Below, one piece after another: positions 35,385 through 42,992 of a DNA stretch of 51,227 nucleotides (position 1 is its first letter; every line of letters begins with the position of its first letter). Under the pieces are notes generated by a model that was given only the letters and a program-made list of their open reading frames with translations, was not told the origin of the DNA and searched no databases. This stretch comes from Firmicutes bacterium UBA7510 (GTDB taxonomy: Bacteria > Bacillota > Clostridia > Tissierellales > Sedimentibacteraceae), in NCBI GenBank assembly GCA_002479485.1, contig DLNM01000002.1, positions 1-51,227 of the forward strand. Reading direction: 5' to 3'. A program made the position numbers and the translations under genes.

Positions 35385-36339
35385 TATTCATTATCCCCTT
35401 TCCTGTTAAGTGAATGAACACATCATCCAATGTACTTGTACTTAAACTGATATTCTGTAAGGTTGTATCAAGTCCTTTTGTCCACCCAATCAAATGATTA
35501 AAATCTGGTTGTGCATTGTTCATATATAACTGAAGCAAACCGTTTTGAATAACTGCTTTTTCCACACCCGGCAGTTTCTTTGCCTCTTCTACATAATTTT
35601 GCTTTAGTTCAGAAAGCTTCATAGAAACTATGTTATTGGAAGGAATCATAGCCTTCAATTCAGCCGAAGTACCAATAGCCTTCAATTCTCCTTGATTTAC
35701 GATTGCAATACGATCACACAACTGTTCTGGTTCTTCCATGTAGTGTGTAGTTAGAAAAATAGTTGTACCTGCCTTATTAAGTTCTGTCATCTGTTCCCAC
35801 AAAATTGCACGATAGCTTGGATCAAGACCTGTTGTAGGCTCATCTAGAAAAAGAATATCGGGAGTATGCATCATTGCTCTTGCAATTTTTAGTCTTTGAG
35901 CCATACCACCTGAATAACTTCTCACATAATCATGTTGTCGATCAGAAAGACCAAATTTTTCAAGATACTCATCCGCCTTCTTATTTGATTCTTTTGTCTC
36001 CATTCCAAAATATTTTGCATGATAAATGAGATTTTCTCTGGCAGTTAAACCTCTGTCCAGATTGTTATGCTGCGCAACAACACCTATTTTCCTTCGAGCT
36101 TCGGATGGATTCTTAATCAAAGATTTACCATCAATTAGAACTTCTCCAGAAGTAGATGTTCTTTGTGTTGTTAACATGCTAATTGTTGTGCTTTTACCAG
36201 CTCCATTAGGTCCTAAGAATCCAAATACCTCTCCTCTTCTTACATTAAAGCTGATTCCTTTTACAGCTTCGATTTTACGTCCATTCCCCATAACGAACGT
36301 CTTTTTAAGATCTTTTACTTCTAAAATATTGTTTTTCAT
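35371..36339 (-). CDS. ABC exporter ATP-binding protein (DrrA type)
   Basis: This 322-aa ATPase of the drug-exporter group carries Walker A GPNGAGKST, Q-loop region VVAQHNNLD, signature YSGGMAQRL, Walker B ILFLDEPTTGLD and switch TTHYMEE. A C-terminal extension (about 225-322) is typical of DrrA-like proteins. With the overlapping permease gene it forms a complete two-gene exporter. It is transcribed from a strong predicted promoter whose start region overlaps a GC-rich palindrome, suggesting repression by a small-ligand or metal sensor; no such regulator gene lies adjacent. Substrate unknown. Confidence 0.94.
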   Translation of the reverse strand: MKNNILEVKDLKKTFVMGNGRKIEAVKGISFNVRRGEVFGFLGPNGAGKSTTISMLTTQRTSTSGEVLIDGKSLIKNPSEARRKIGVVAQHNNLDRGLTARENLIYHAKYFGMETKESNKKADEYLEKFGLSDRQHDYVRSYSGGMAQRLKIARAMMHTPDILFLDEPTTGLDPSYRAILWEQMTELNKAGTTIFLTTHYMEEPEQLCDRIAIVNQGELKAIGTSAELKAMIPSNNIVSMKLSELKQNYVEEAKKLPGVEKAVIQNGLLQLYMNNAQPDFNHLIGWTKGLDTTLQNISLSTSTLDDVFIHLTGKGIMNNESK

Positions 36340-36437
36340 AACTTCCTCCTTGTCTATCTATTATTTTAGATAAATTTATGATTAATTATTTTTTATAAAG
36401 TTTCCCCATTTTTTATTTTATTATAACGCTATTGATT

Positions 36438-36455
36438 ACCCCTCCCCTGTGGGGT
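36438..36455. promoter_or_regulatory. GC-rich operator-like palindrome at the exporter start site
   Basis: ACCCC (36438-36442) and GGGGT (36451-36455) form a palindrome with an internal CCCC-tgt-GGGG (36444-36454), in otherwise AT-rich DNA. It lies at about +2 to +20 of the predicted transcript. The form resembles operators of the CsoR/RcnR metal-sensor family, but this is pattern similarity only. Confidence 0.5.
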
Positions 36456-36463
36456 GTATATAA

Positions 36464-36492
36464 ACAATATCACATTATGTTTTTTTTGTCAA
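36464..36492 (-). promoter_or_regulatory. Promoter of the ABC exporter operon
   Basis: On the minus strand TTGACA (36487-36492) and TATTGT (36464-36469) are 17 bp apart, with an A-tract in the spacer. Confidence 0.7.
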
Positions 36493-36504
36493 CAGATAAA
36501 TTTT

Positions 36505-36540
36505 TAGGGACGGCAATATTTTAAAATATCACCATCCCTA
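36505..36540 (-). repeat. GGGACGG hairpin after the MetRS-like gene
   Basis: Arms TAGGGACGG (36505-36513) and CCATCCCTA (36532-36540) enclose the palindrome ATATTTTAAAATAT. It sits 6 nt past the stop. It may act as a terminator but lacks a pure T run. Confidence 0.65.
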
Positions 36541-36546
36541 AATATA

Positions 36547-38544
36547 CTATAACTGACACTCATGCTTTTTAAAAAAATCAATTTTAGGTTCTAAAAATTT
36601 AACATCAAAACATTCTACTTCATCTGATAATTCATGAATTGTCTTAAAAATATTATCCCAGTTCCATATTCTTTCATCTAAATTTAAATATTCTCTTATC
36701 ATCTCACATCCAGATGGCGCAATCGGGTGAAGTAGTATAGCAATAGTTTTAATTGCATGAAAACAGTCTACTAAAATTTGTTTTCTCATAACTATATCAT
36801 CATTTTTATCAGCTATTTTTATATTATTAACATAATACTTGTTCATGTTACGAATATAATCATCGAGTACATACATTACACTGTGAAATTCATGGTTATA
36901 CATATGATTTTCATATAAAAGTATAGCTTTTTTAGACTCTTCATAAATACTTTCACTTATTTTAAGATTAGGTATTTTTGAATCATAATAAGCTTGCAAT
37001 GTATAAAAGCATGAACGAATCAATCTATTAAATACATTAGTTAGTAAATTACCTTCCTTTAAAACTGTATCTACCCCATTTTTTTCTTCTTCATTCATAT
37101 ATACTTGTGGTTTAAAGCTTACGCTTTTAGTAGCAAGTCCTAAGCTTAGAAAGTGCATTCTTAATTGCTCAGCTGTATAGTGGTTTAAAAGTTCCTTTGC
37201 CGTTGGTGGTTTGATATCAGAGCTGCTGCTTGCCTTTTTATCCATAAATAATATATGATAATTAGATATTAAATGAGGTAAATGAATATTTTTCATATCT
37301 GGTTTTTCTGAGAATTTTATGCCTAGTGCCGTAAATAATGCAGTTTCAGCTACTCCATAAAAATAAATATTATCCTCTCCTATAAACTGATATACTTCTG
37401 AGTCTTTCTCACACCACCATGTTTTCCATTCATCTTCATTACAGCCTAAGTCACTTAGATACGCTTTGGTGAATGATATCGGTGCCCACAAGGATTCTGG
37501 CCAAACCCAAAATGTTAAATCCTTCATATCTTCAGTATCAGGTATTGGAACACCCCACTTTATATTTCCTGATATTCTAAATGGCACTAAGGTTTTTCCA
37601 GTGCGATAGTGTATTCCATTGCATTCTAAAATTTCTCTTGCACTGTCCCTATCTTTTAAGCTATTAAAAATATAAGTTATAGATGTTTTTTTATCGTCTT
37701 CAATTATCTTATGAATCGGAAATTCCTTTTCAATATTTATTCTGTTTTCCATTAACTTTTTTTGTACATATATAGCTGGTGGTTTTAAGAATTCATCAAT
37801 TATATTTAGAATATATTTTCTTACATTAGAGTTTTCTTTTAAAAATTCAACCCTATCCTTAATCAATTGACTACAGCTTTCTAAATCAAAATACCAATTT
37901 AAAACATTTTTTACTACTGGCTTTTTTCCAGATAATATGCTTTTTGGATCTATCAATTCACTTGACATATATTGATGACCTAAGGAACATTCATCAGCAT
38001 AAGCATGCTCTGATTGACAGCCTTGTATAGGACATCTACCAACTACTTGCCTTCCATTTAATAACACATTATATTCAGGGTCAAAGAATTGAGGAGTTGA
38101 AATTTTTCTTAAATACCCGTTATCATATAACGTTTCAAAAACCTTCTTTGACACTTCATTGTGTATACTACCTGATTTACCAAGCGCAGAGGTAGCATAT
38201 AGGTTTAAGTTTATTTCATAATTTTCTAATACTTCTTTTTGTAAAATATGATTTTTTAAAACGTACTCTTCTATTGTTCCTTCAAATTCATTTTCACTGA
38301 CTAATTTTTTAAAACTCTCCATTATAGGCGAACCATAGCAGTCGGTTCCGGATACAAATATAACATTTTCTTTACCTATTCTATCGCGTAAAAACCTAGC
38401 AAATGTATCAGCATGAACAAACATTCCTCCAACATGACCAAAATGAAGTTCCTTATTACCATAAGGCATACCAGCAGTTATTACAGCTCTTTTGGGAAAA
38501 ATAGGTCTATTTTCATTAACATTATTTTTATTACTTTTCATCAT
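36547..38544 (-). CDS. Divergent methionyl-tRNA synthetase-like class I ligase
   Basis: This 665-aa protein has the MetRS catalytic core. The HIGH box is HFGH in PYGNKELHFGHVGG, and a zinc-knuckle-like segment (CPIQGCQSEHAYADECSLGH) has changed Cys/His spacing. YQFIGEDNIYFYG and the sequence before LLNHYTAEQLRMHFL also match MetRS. Two things are odd. The KMSKS loop reads KASSS, losing the second Lys. In the anticodon domain NKYYVNNIKI lacks the Pro-Trp that follows NKYI in MetRS, where the Trp reads the CAU anticodon. It is driven by a T-box whose specifier reads ACA. It may charge another tRNA, be a paralogue with a changed role, or be a diverged MetRS; I leave the symbol blank. Confidence 0.8.
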   Translation of the reverse strand: MMKSNKNNVNENRPIFPKRAVITAGMPYGNKELHFGHVGGMFVHADTFARFLRDRIGKENVIFVSGTDCYGSPIMESFKKLVSENEFEGTIEEYVLKNHILQKEVLENYEINLNLYATSALGKSGSIHNEVSKKVFETLYDNGYLRKISTPQFFDPEYNVLLNGRQVVGRCPIQGCQSEHAYADECSLGHQYMSSELIDPKSILSGKKPVVKNVLNWYFDLESCSQLIKDRVEFLKENSNVRKYILNIIDEFLKPPAIYVQKKLMENRINIEKEFPIHKIIEDDKKTSITYIFNSLKDRDSAREILECNGIHYRTGKTLVPFRISGNIKWGVPIPDTEDMKDLTFWVWPESLWAPISFTKAYLSDLGCNEDEWKTWWCEKDSEVYQFIGEDNIYFYGVAETALFTALGIKFSEKPDMKNIHLPHLISNYHILFMDKKASSSSDIKPPTAKELLNHYTAEQLRMHFLSLGLATKSVSFKPQVYMNEEEKNGVDTVLKEGNLLTNVFNRLIRSCFYTLQAYYDSKIPNLKISESIYEESKKAILLYENHMYNHEFHSVMYVLDDYIRNMNKYYVNNIKIADKNDDIVMRKQILVDCFHAIKTIAILLHPIAPSGCEMIREYLNLDERIWNWDNIFKTIHELSDEVECFDVKFLEPKIDFFKKHECQL

Positions 38545-38599
38545 TCTATTTTCCTTTCAATTAAATTTATATATTTATACTAAAAAATTCAACTTAAAA

Positions 38600-38880
38600 A
38601 GCATAAAAAAAACACCTCCTACAAATTTGTAGGGGCGTATTAACCGCGGTACCACCCTATTTCATTAATATGTCACCATATTAATCTTATCAAGTCTAAT
38701 AACTCTAGGTTCTGTAACGTGAACAAACGTCATAGCATCATTTATGATTAAATCACAAAATCCGTATGCAGCTCCAAGACTTGTTTCATCAACTTTTCCA
38801 CTATCCATTCTCACCATTAGGACTCTCTGTAAGCTTATTAATTGACTACTCTTCTTTTCATAGCTTTTATATTAATATTT
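38600..38880 (-). promoter_or_regulatory. T-box riboswitch of the MetRS-like gene
   Basis: All T-box elements are present on the minus strand. Stem I has AGTA (38847-38850) and a GGTG distal loop. The specifier loop is flanked by helix TCAATT/AGTTGA, and the antiterminator core is AGGGTGGTACCGCGG (38644-38658 region). After the conserved GAA the specifier triplet is ACA (38782-38784), a Thr codon, not ATG. The base after TGG is T (38651), which would pair with an A discriminator. Transcription would start near 38966, adding about 90 nt with a further hairpin before the T-box. Confidence 0.9.
38608..38638 (-). terminator. Regulated terminator of the T-box
   Basis: The minus-strand hairpin pairs ACGCCcCTACAAA with TTTGTAGgaGGTGT and is followed by T8, directly after the antiterminator core. 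Confidence 0.85.
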
Positions 38881-38929
38881 GCAAACAATTATAAAAAAAC
38901 TTATATTGTTATCAATTGTATATATTGTT

Positions 38930-38968
38930 ACCAATTATAGAAACAATATTACAGGAACTATAATTGGT
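38930..38968. promoter_or_regulatory. 11-bp inverted repeat overlapping the T-box transcript start
   Basis: Arms ACCAATTATAG (38930-38940) and CTATAATTGGT (38958-38968) pair perfectly. They overlap the predicted start site, and further left the related TATATTGTTA(T/C)CAATT occurs twice (38902-38917 and 38921-38936). It could be an operator or a 5' RNA hairpin ahead of the T-box. Confidence 0.6.
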
Positions 38969-38972
38969 TGTA

Positions 38973-39001
38973 ATTATATTCTACTAATTAATCACTGTCA
39001 A
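38973..39001 (-). promoter_or_regulatory. Consensus promoter of the MetRS-like gene
   Basis: TTGACA (38996-39001) and TATAAT (38973-38978) are exactly 17 bp apart on the minus strand, a perfect sigma-A promoter. Confidence 0.88.
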
Positions 39002-39017
39002 GCACAAGTTATTTTTG

Positions 39018-39200
39018 TTACTCTTCAGGCATTACTATTAATGCAATAATATATGCTAATATTCCGCCGCCAGCACAAAATATTAAAAGCACCCAAGCAA
39101 GTCTTACTAAGGTTGGATCAATACCAAAATATTCTCCTAATCCTCCACATACACCAGCTAATTTTCTATTTGTTTTACTTCTACGCAATACTTTATCCAT
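39018..39200 (-). CDS. PspC-domain small membrane protein
   Basis: This 60-aa protein consists of one PspC domain. A basic N-terminus (MDKVLRRSKTNRKLAGVCGG) is followed by GLGEYFGIDPTLVRLAWV and a single membrane helix with a glycine-rich turn (FCAGGGILAYIIALIVMP). PspC proteins sense membrane stress in some bacteria, while many short Firmicute forms are uncharacterised. GGAGGG precedes the ATG at 39200; the longer upstream frame lacks a site. It appears monocistronic. Confidence 0.9.
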   Translation of the reverse strand: MDKVLRRSKTNRKLAGVCGGLGEYFGIDPTLVRLAWVLLIFCAGGGILAYIIALIVMPEE

Positions 39201-39259
39201 ATTTTCACCCTCCAAATTAGAATCTTCCCTCATTTCTATTATATAACAGTTAAAGATAG

Positions 39260-39312
39260 TTTTCAATATAATAAAAAAGCCTATACTCTATAATTTAAAG
39301 TGTAAGCTTTTT
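39260..39312 (-). terminator. Terminator copy A (after the AraC-GyrI gene)
   Basis: Minus-strand arms AAAAAGCTTaCACT and AGTaTAgGCTTTTTT form a hairpin ending in a T run, 23 nt past the stop. Positions 39260-39289 are identical over 30 bp to 40401-40430. Confidence 0.8.
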
Positions 39313-39335
39313 ATTGTATTATTTTATATTATCAC

Positions 39336-40268
39336 CTATATTTTCCTGATTGGCAGCCACAATTTGAATCCAGCCAAATCGCCTTTGCCATTAAACCATT
39401 CATTTGAGAAAATATGCTCTTCGAAATAAGGTCGTTCCTTTAACTCAAATTCATAATCACCCATGTCTTTCAGACATTCAGCCATAACTCCATATGCTTT
39501 TTGCATAGATGTCCCAATGTCAATAGTTCCATCATCATTGAATTCATTCATTACGACATCTCCTACAAGAAACAATCCTACGGGAGCTTTACATATGTCA
39601 GCATCAAAAAAAGTGTCGTTTTTTCCTTCATCTTCAAAAATAAACATTTGTGCCATATATTCGTGTGATCCTATATCTTCATTGGAATGATGTTCATCGC
39701 CGTCGGGATGATGTCCCTTTGGAGCACATCCGATATATCTGCGTGCCTTGTAGTCTGTTATATTTTGGGTTACCCAGCTGCGCATCAGATTCCATGCTAC
39801 TTCTTCAGGTGCGCGGCAGTCTACATAGAAAGAAACAACTCGCTCCATACTATGTTCTTCAATACGTACTAATGGTTTTGTTCCCATGTTAAAATTACCT
39901 CCATTAATTGTTATTTCAAAGGAGATTGGCGGAAAGTTGTTATGTATTCCAAGCTTTCGGACACTCGTTGGGCTAACCCCGTGAAATGCTTGGAATGCTC
40001 TTGTAAATGCTTCGGGAGACTCATATCCATACTTTATAGCAAGTTCAATAATTTTAATATCGCTGTTTAACAGCTCACAGGCAGATAATGACATCCTTCT
40101 GCATCTCACATATTCAGCTATTGTAATATCAGTTACAAAAGTAAACATCCTCTGAAACCGTGACAAAGAGCAGCAAGCTATATGTGCCACCGTCGTAAAA
40201 TCAATTTTTTCTTCAATATGGTTCTCAATATACCTGATTGCATCATTCATTTTATCCAACCATTCCAT
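39336..40268 (-). CDS. AraC-family regulator with GyrI-like effector domain
   Basis: This 310-aa protein starts with the AraC DNA-binding domain (about 8-105: IAEYVRCRRMSLSACELL, IIELAIKYGYESPEAFTRAF, HGVSPTSVRK). It continues with a GyrI/SOUL-like ligand-binding domain (about 125-310) of the Rob/BmrR type, which binds drugs or other hydrophobic molecules. It is a stand-alone gene between two nearly identical terminators, which suggests it was inserted or duplicated as a unit. Its likely target, a transporter or itself, cannot be named. Confidence 0.92.
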   Translation of the reverse strand: MEWLDKMNDAIRYIENHIEEKIDFTTVAHIACCSLSRFQRMFTFVTDITIAEYVRCRRMSLSACELLNSDIKIIELAIKYGYESPEAFTRAFQAFHGVSPTSVRKLGIHNNFPPISFEITINGGNFNMGTKPLVRIEEHSMERVVSFYVDCRAPEEVAWNLMRSWVTQNITDYKARRYIGCAPKGHHPDGDEHHSNEDIGSHEYMAQMFIFEDEGKNDTFFDADICKAPVGLFLVGDVVMNEFNDDGTIDIGTSMQKAYGVMAECLKDMGDYEFELKERPYFEEHIFSNEWFNGKGDLAGFKLWLPIRKI

Positions 40269-40400
40269 GTTCTCTCACCTCGAAAAAAGTATATCATAAA
40301 TTTGTTAACAAAGTCCTTGCAATAAAAGTCAAATGCTGCAAGGTATATTGGTGTAATTCATCTACATATAGTTACTTTTATTATATCCTAATTTAGGTTT

Positions 40401-40456
40401 TTTTCAATATAATAAAAAAGCCTATACTCTTAATAATCTAGAGTACAAGCTTTTTT
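40401..40456 (-). terminator. Terminator copy B (after the transporter gene)
   Basis: Arms AAAAAAGC...ACTCT and AGAGT...GCTTTTTT form a hairpin 14 nt past the stop. It shares a 30-bp identical segment with terminator copy A. Confidence 0.8.
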
Positions 40457-40469
40457 ACTATGTATTAGG

Positions 40470-41801
40470 TTAAAAGAATATTGGCCCAACGAAAGCCCAT
40501 ATGATTACCCAAATCCATAATGCTGCTGCGCCTATCCAGCTGGCTTTTAAAACTTCTTTCATATTATTACATCTAGATATACCTAATTGACCTGCTAGGT
40601 TTGCTGTAGGATATAAAGAACCTGTAATTCTTGTTGCTGCTAATATCGCAGTTGCCCAAATTTGCATAGGAAGATTAACATTTGCAACTAATTCCTTGAA
40701 CATTTCATTGACAATGTTTATTTCAGCTACAGCCGCAGCCTCTATACCGAATCCTCCAACAATTGAAGCTATAATAACTACTATTGCTTTGCCACCACCG
40801 GAAATTAATCCAGTAAGTAATTCGCCTAATGCTTCGAAACCACCACCTAGAGAAATCATACTAAACATAACTTCAAAGAAAATAAATACTAAGAACATAT
40901 TAGTCATTTTTGATACTCCTTCTACAAAAGTATCAATAGCTGAATCTATTTCCATTCTTTTAAATATTGCTATAATTGCAGAAAGAATTAACATAACTAT
41001 AACTGCATAGCTAGTTCCCTGTTTCGTTATAATACCATATGCTACAAGAGCAATAAAAGCTACAATGAATAATATAGTAGTAAGCTTTTCTTCCTTTGTT
41101 ATTACTATACTGTTTATGTCAACCATATCATCAGTTATTTCATAAACTTCAATTCCTCTATATTTTTTTTGTATCCTTGTTGCAGCAAACCAAGTTGCCG
41201 CTAACCAAACAATACTAAATGGTATTACAGCCCATAACATAAGTTGACCATAAGTTAAACCTGTTACACCTAATGTAGCAATTGTTACTCCAGTAAGAGG
41301 TCCCATTATTAGTCCTACTTCGCCAGATACTCTTAAAAGTGATGCAACTGCGCTTGGTGTTAAACCAACAGCTGCTACTAGTGGAATTAAAACTGGCGCT
41401 ATAACGGCATTACCACCAGCCAAAGTTCCTAATAAACCACATATAACGATAGATGAAACTATTACTGCTATCATACCTTTTCTTTCACTGTTAACACCAA
41501 TTCTTTTTACTATCCAATAAACTAGTGTATGTGTTACCCTTGCCTTGTTCATCAAATATCCAAGACCGCTACCAAACATAATTATAAGTCCAATTGTTCC
41601 TAGGAAGGAACCAAGTGCAGTAGTAAATATGCTAGCTAAGTTTTGAATGTTTTGTCCAGTTATTATAGCTGCTACAACAATACCAATCGTTAATCCTGCT
41701 AAGTTAGATTTGTTTCTAAAAACAATTACTAGATAAACTAATAGAGGTATTAATGCTATTAACGATGGTGATGATACTAATGCCCATTTACCTAATTCCA
41801 T
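40470..41801 (-). CDS. Ion-coupled carboxylate/antiporter-type membrane transporter
   Basis: This 443-aa protein with about 11-12 membrane helices resembles the NhaC/ion-transporter superfamily (IT, including GntP- and Dcu-like carriers). Typical features are a glycine-rich re-entrant segment (CGLLGTLAGGNAVIAPVLIPL), a conserved repeat (GEVGLIMGPLTGVTI), and symmetry between halves (IVGGFGIEAAAVAEIN). It is the last gene of the operon pepV-epimerase-transporter, so it most likely imports dipeptides, amino acids or a related anion. The annotation Na+/H+ antiporter would be only a family label. Confidence 0.75.
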   Translation of the reverse strand: MELGKWALVSSPSLIALIPLLVYLVIVFRNKSNLAGLTIGIVVAAIITGQNIQNLASIFTTALGSFLGTIGLIIMFGSGLGYLMNKARVTHTLVYWIVKRIGVNSERKGMIAVIVSSIVICGLLGTLAGGNAVIAPVLIPLVAAVGLTPSAVASLLRVSGEVGLIMGPLTGVTIATLGVTGLTYGQLMLWAVIPFSIVWLAATWFAATRIQKKYRGIEVYEITDDMVDINSIVITKEEKLTTILFIVAFIALVAYGIITKQGTSYAVIVMLILSAIIAIFKRMEIDSAIDTFVEGVSKMTNMFLVFIFFEVMFSMISLGGGFEALGELLTGLISGGGKAIVVIIASIVGGFGIEAAAVAEINIVNEMFKELVANVNLPMQIWATAILAATRITGSLYPTANLAGQLGISRCNNMKEVLKASWIGAAALWIWVIIWAFVGPIFF

Positions 41802-41874
41802 TTTTCTTCCTCCTAAAAAATTATTTTATTATTTACTTGATGGCTTAATTCATCAAGAAATTTACTACATGTTA

Positions 41875-42969
41875 TTATCTATCAATGTATCTTATACCAT
41901 TAATTTTTTTAATTCCAAACCCTGGCTCGTTGTTTAATGTTATTTTATACTCATTAAATATTGCTCCACCTTCAACAGGATCTACACTACAAAGTACTGG
42001 TCCATCTAGGTCGATTTTTGTTATAATACTTTTAGCTGCTGCTAGGTGTACTGCTGCATTTACACTTACCTTAGCTTCAAGCATACATCCAATCATACAC
42101 TCAACTCCATATATTTCTGCTATAGAGCAAATTTTTAGAGCGTTGTGTATTCCTCCAGTTTTCATAAGCTTTATGTTTACAAAGTCTGCTGCTCTTTTTT
42201 GTAATATTGTCAAGGCATCCATTGGCGAAAATACGCTCTCATCTGCTAAAACAGGTATTGACACATTATCAGTTACAAATTTTAATCCATCTATGTCATG
42301 TGCCTCTACAGGTTGTTCAACAAATTCTATGTCTAAGCCCTCATCCTCCATTTTTCTTAATGCCTTTACTGCCTCTTTGGGTTTCCAACCTTGATTAGCA
42401 TCAATTCTAAGCTTTACATCATAACCAACAGCATTTCTAATTGCTTTCATCCTTAGTATATCTGTAGCTGCATCCTTTCCTACTTTTATTTTTAATGTAT
42501 TAAAGCCTCTTTTTATAGCATCTATACTATCCTTTGCCATTTCTTCAGGATCATTTACACTAATAGTTATGTCTGTTATAATCTCATTTCTGTATCCACC
42601 TAAAATTTTATAAATAGGGGCATTTAATAATTGACCATATAAATCATATAAAGCAATATCAATAGCTGCTTTAGCACTATTATTTTTTACTACACATTTG
42701 TCTAGTTTAAGCATTATATCTTCAAAATTTTCTATATCCATACCTATAATATTTTTCTTTATATGATCATTTAAAGCGCCTATTATAGATCCTTTAGTAT
42801 CTCCTGTAATAACACCCGTTGGTGGAGCCTCGCCATAACCAATGTTTCCGGTATCTGTATGTACCTCAATAATAATGTCCTCAACACTGTTTACAGTTCT
42901 TAGTGCTGTCTTGAATGGTGTCTTTAATGGAACTGAAATTTCACCTATTCTTATATCTGTAATCTTCAT
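41875..42969 (-). CDS. Dipeptide epimerase (enolase superfamily)
   Basis: This 364-aa enzyme is predicted to epimerise dipeptides such as L-Ala-D/L-Glu from murein turnover. The superfamily catalytic residues are visible: the KxK motif in LKIKVGK, metal ligands in RIDANQGW, EFVEQPV and LADESV, and the second acid/base Lys in NIKLMKTGG. The N-terminal capping domain is also present. Length and motifs fit the YkfB/YcjG group, though dipeptide specificity cannot be read off. It lies between pepV and the transporter and should act on the same peptide pool. Confidence 0.92.
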   Translation of the reverse strand: MKITDIRIGEISVPLKTPFKTALRTVNSVEDIIIEVHTDTGNIGYGEAPPTGVITGDTKGSIIGALNDHIKKNIIGMDIENFEDIMLKLDKCVVKNNSAKAAIDIALYDLYGQLLNAPIYKILGGYRNEIITDITISVNDPEEMAKDSIDAIKRGFNTLKIKVGKDAATDILRMKAIRNAVGYDVKLRIDANQGWKPKEAVKALRKMEDEGLDIEFVEQPVEAHDIDGLKFVTDNVSIPVLADESVFSPMDALTILQKRAADFVNIKLMKTGGIHNALKICSIAEIYGVECMIGCMLEAKVSVNAAVHLAAAKSIITKIDLDGPVLCSVDPVEGGAIFNEYKITLNNEPGFGIKKINGIRYIDR

Positions 42970-42992
42970 TTTTTAGTCTCCTTATAATTTAT

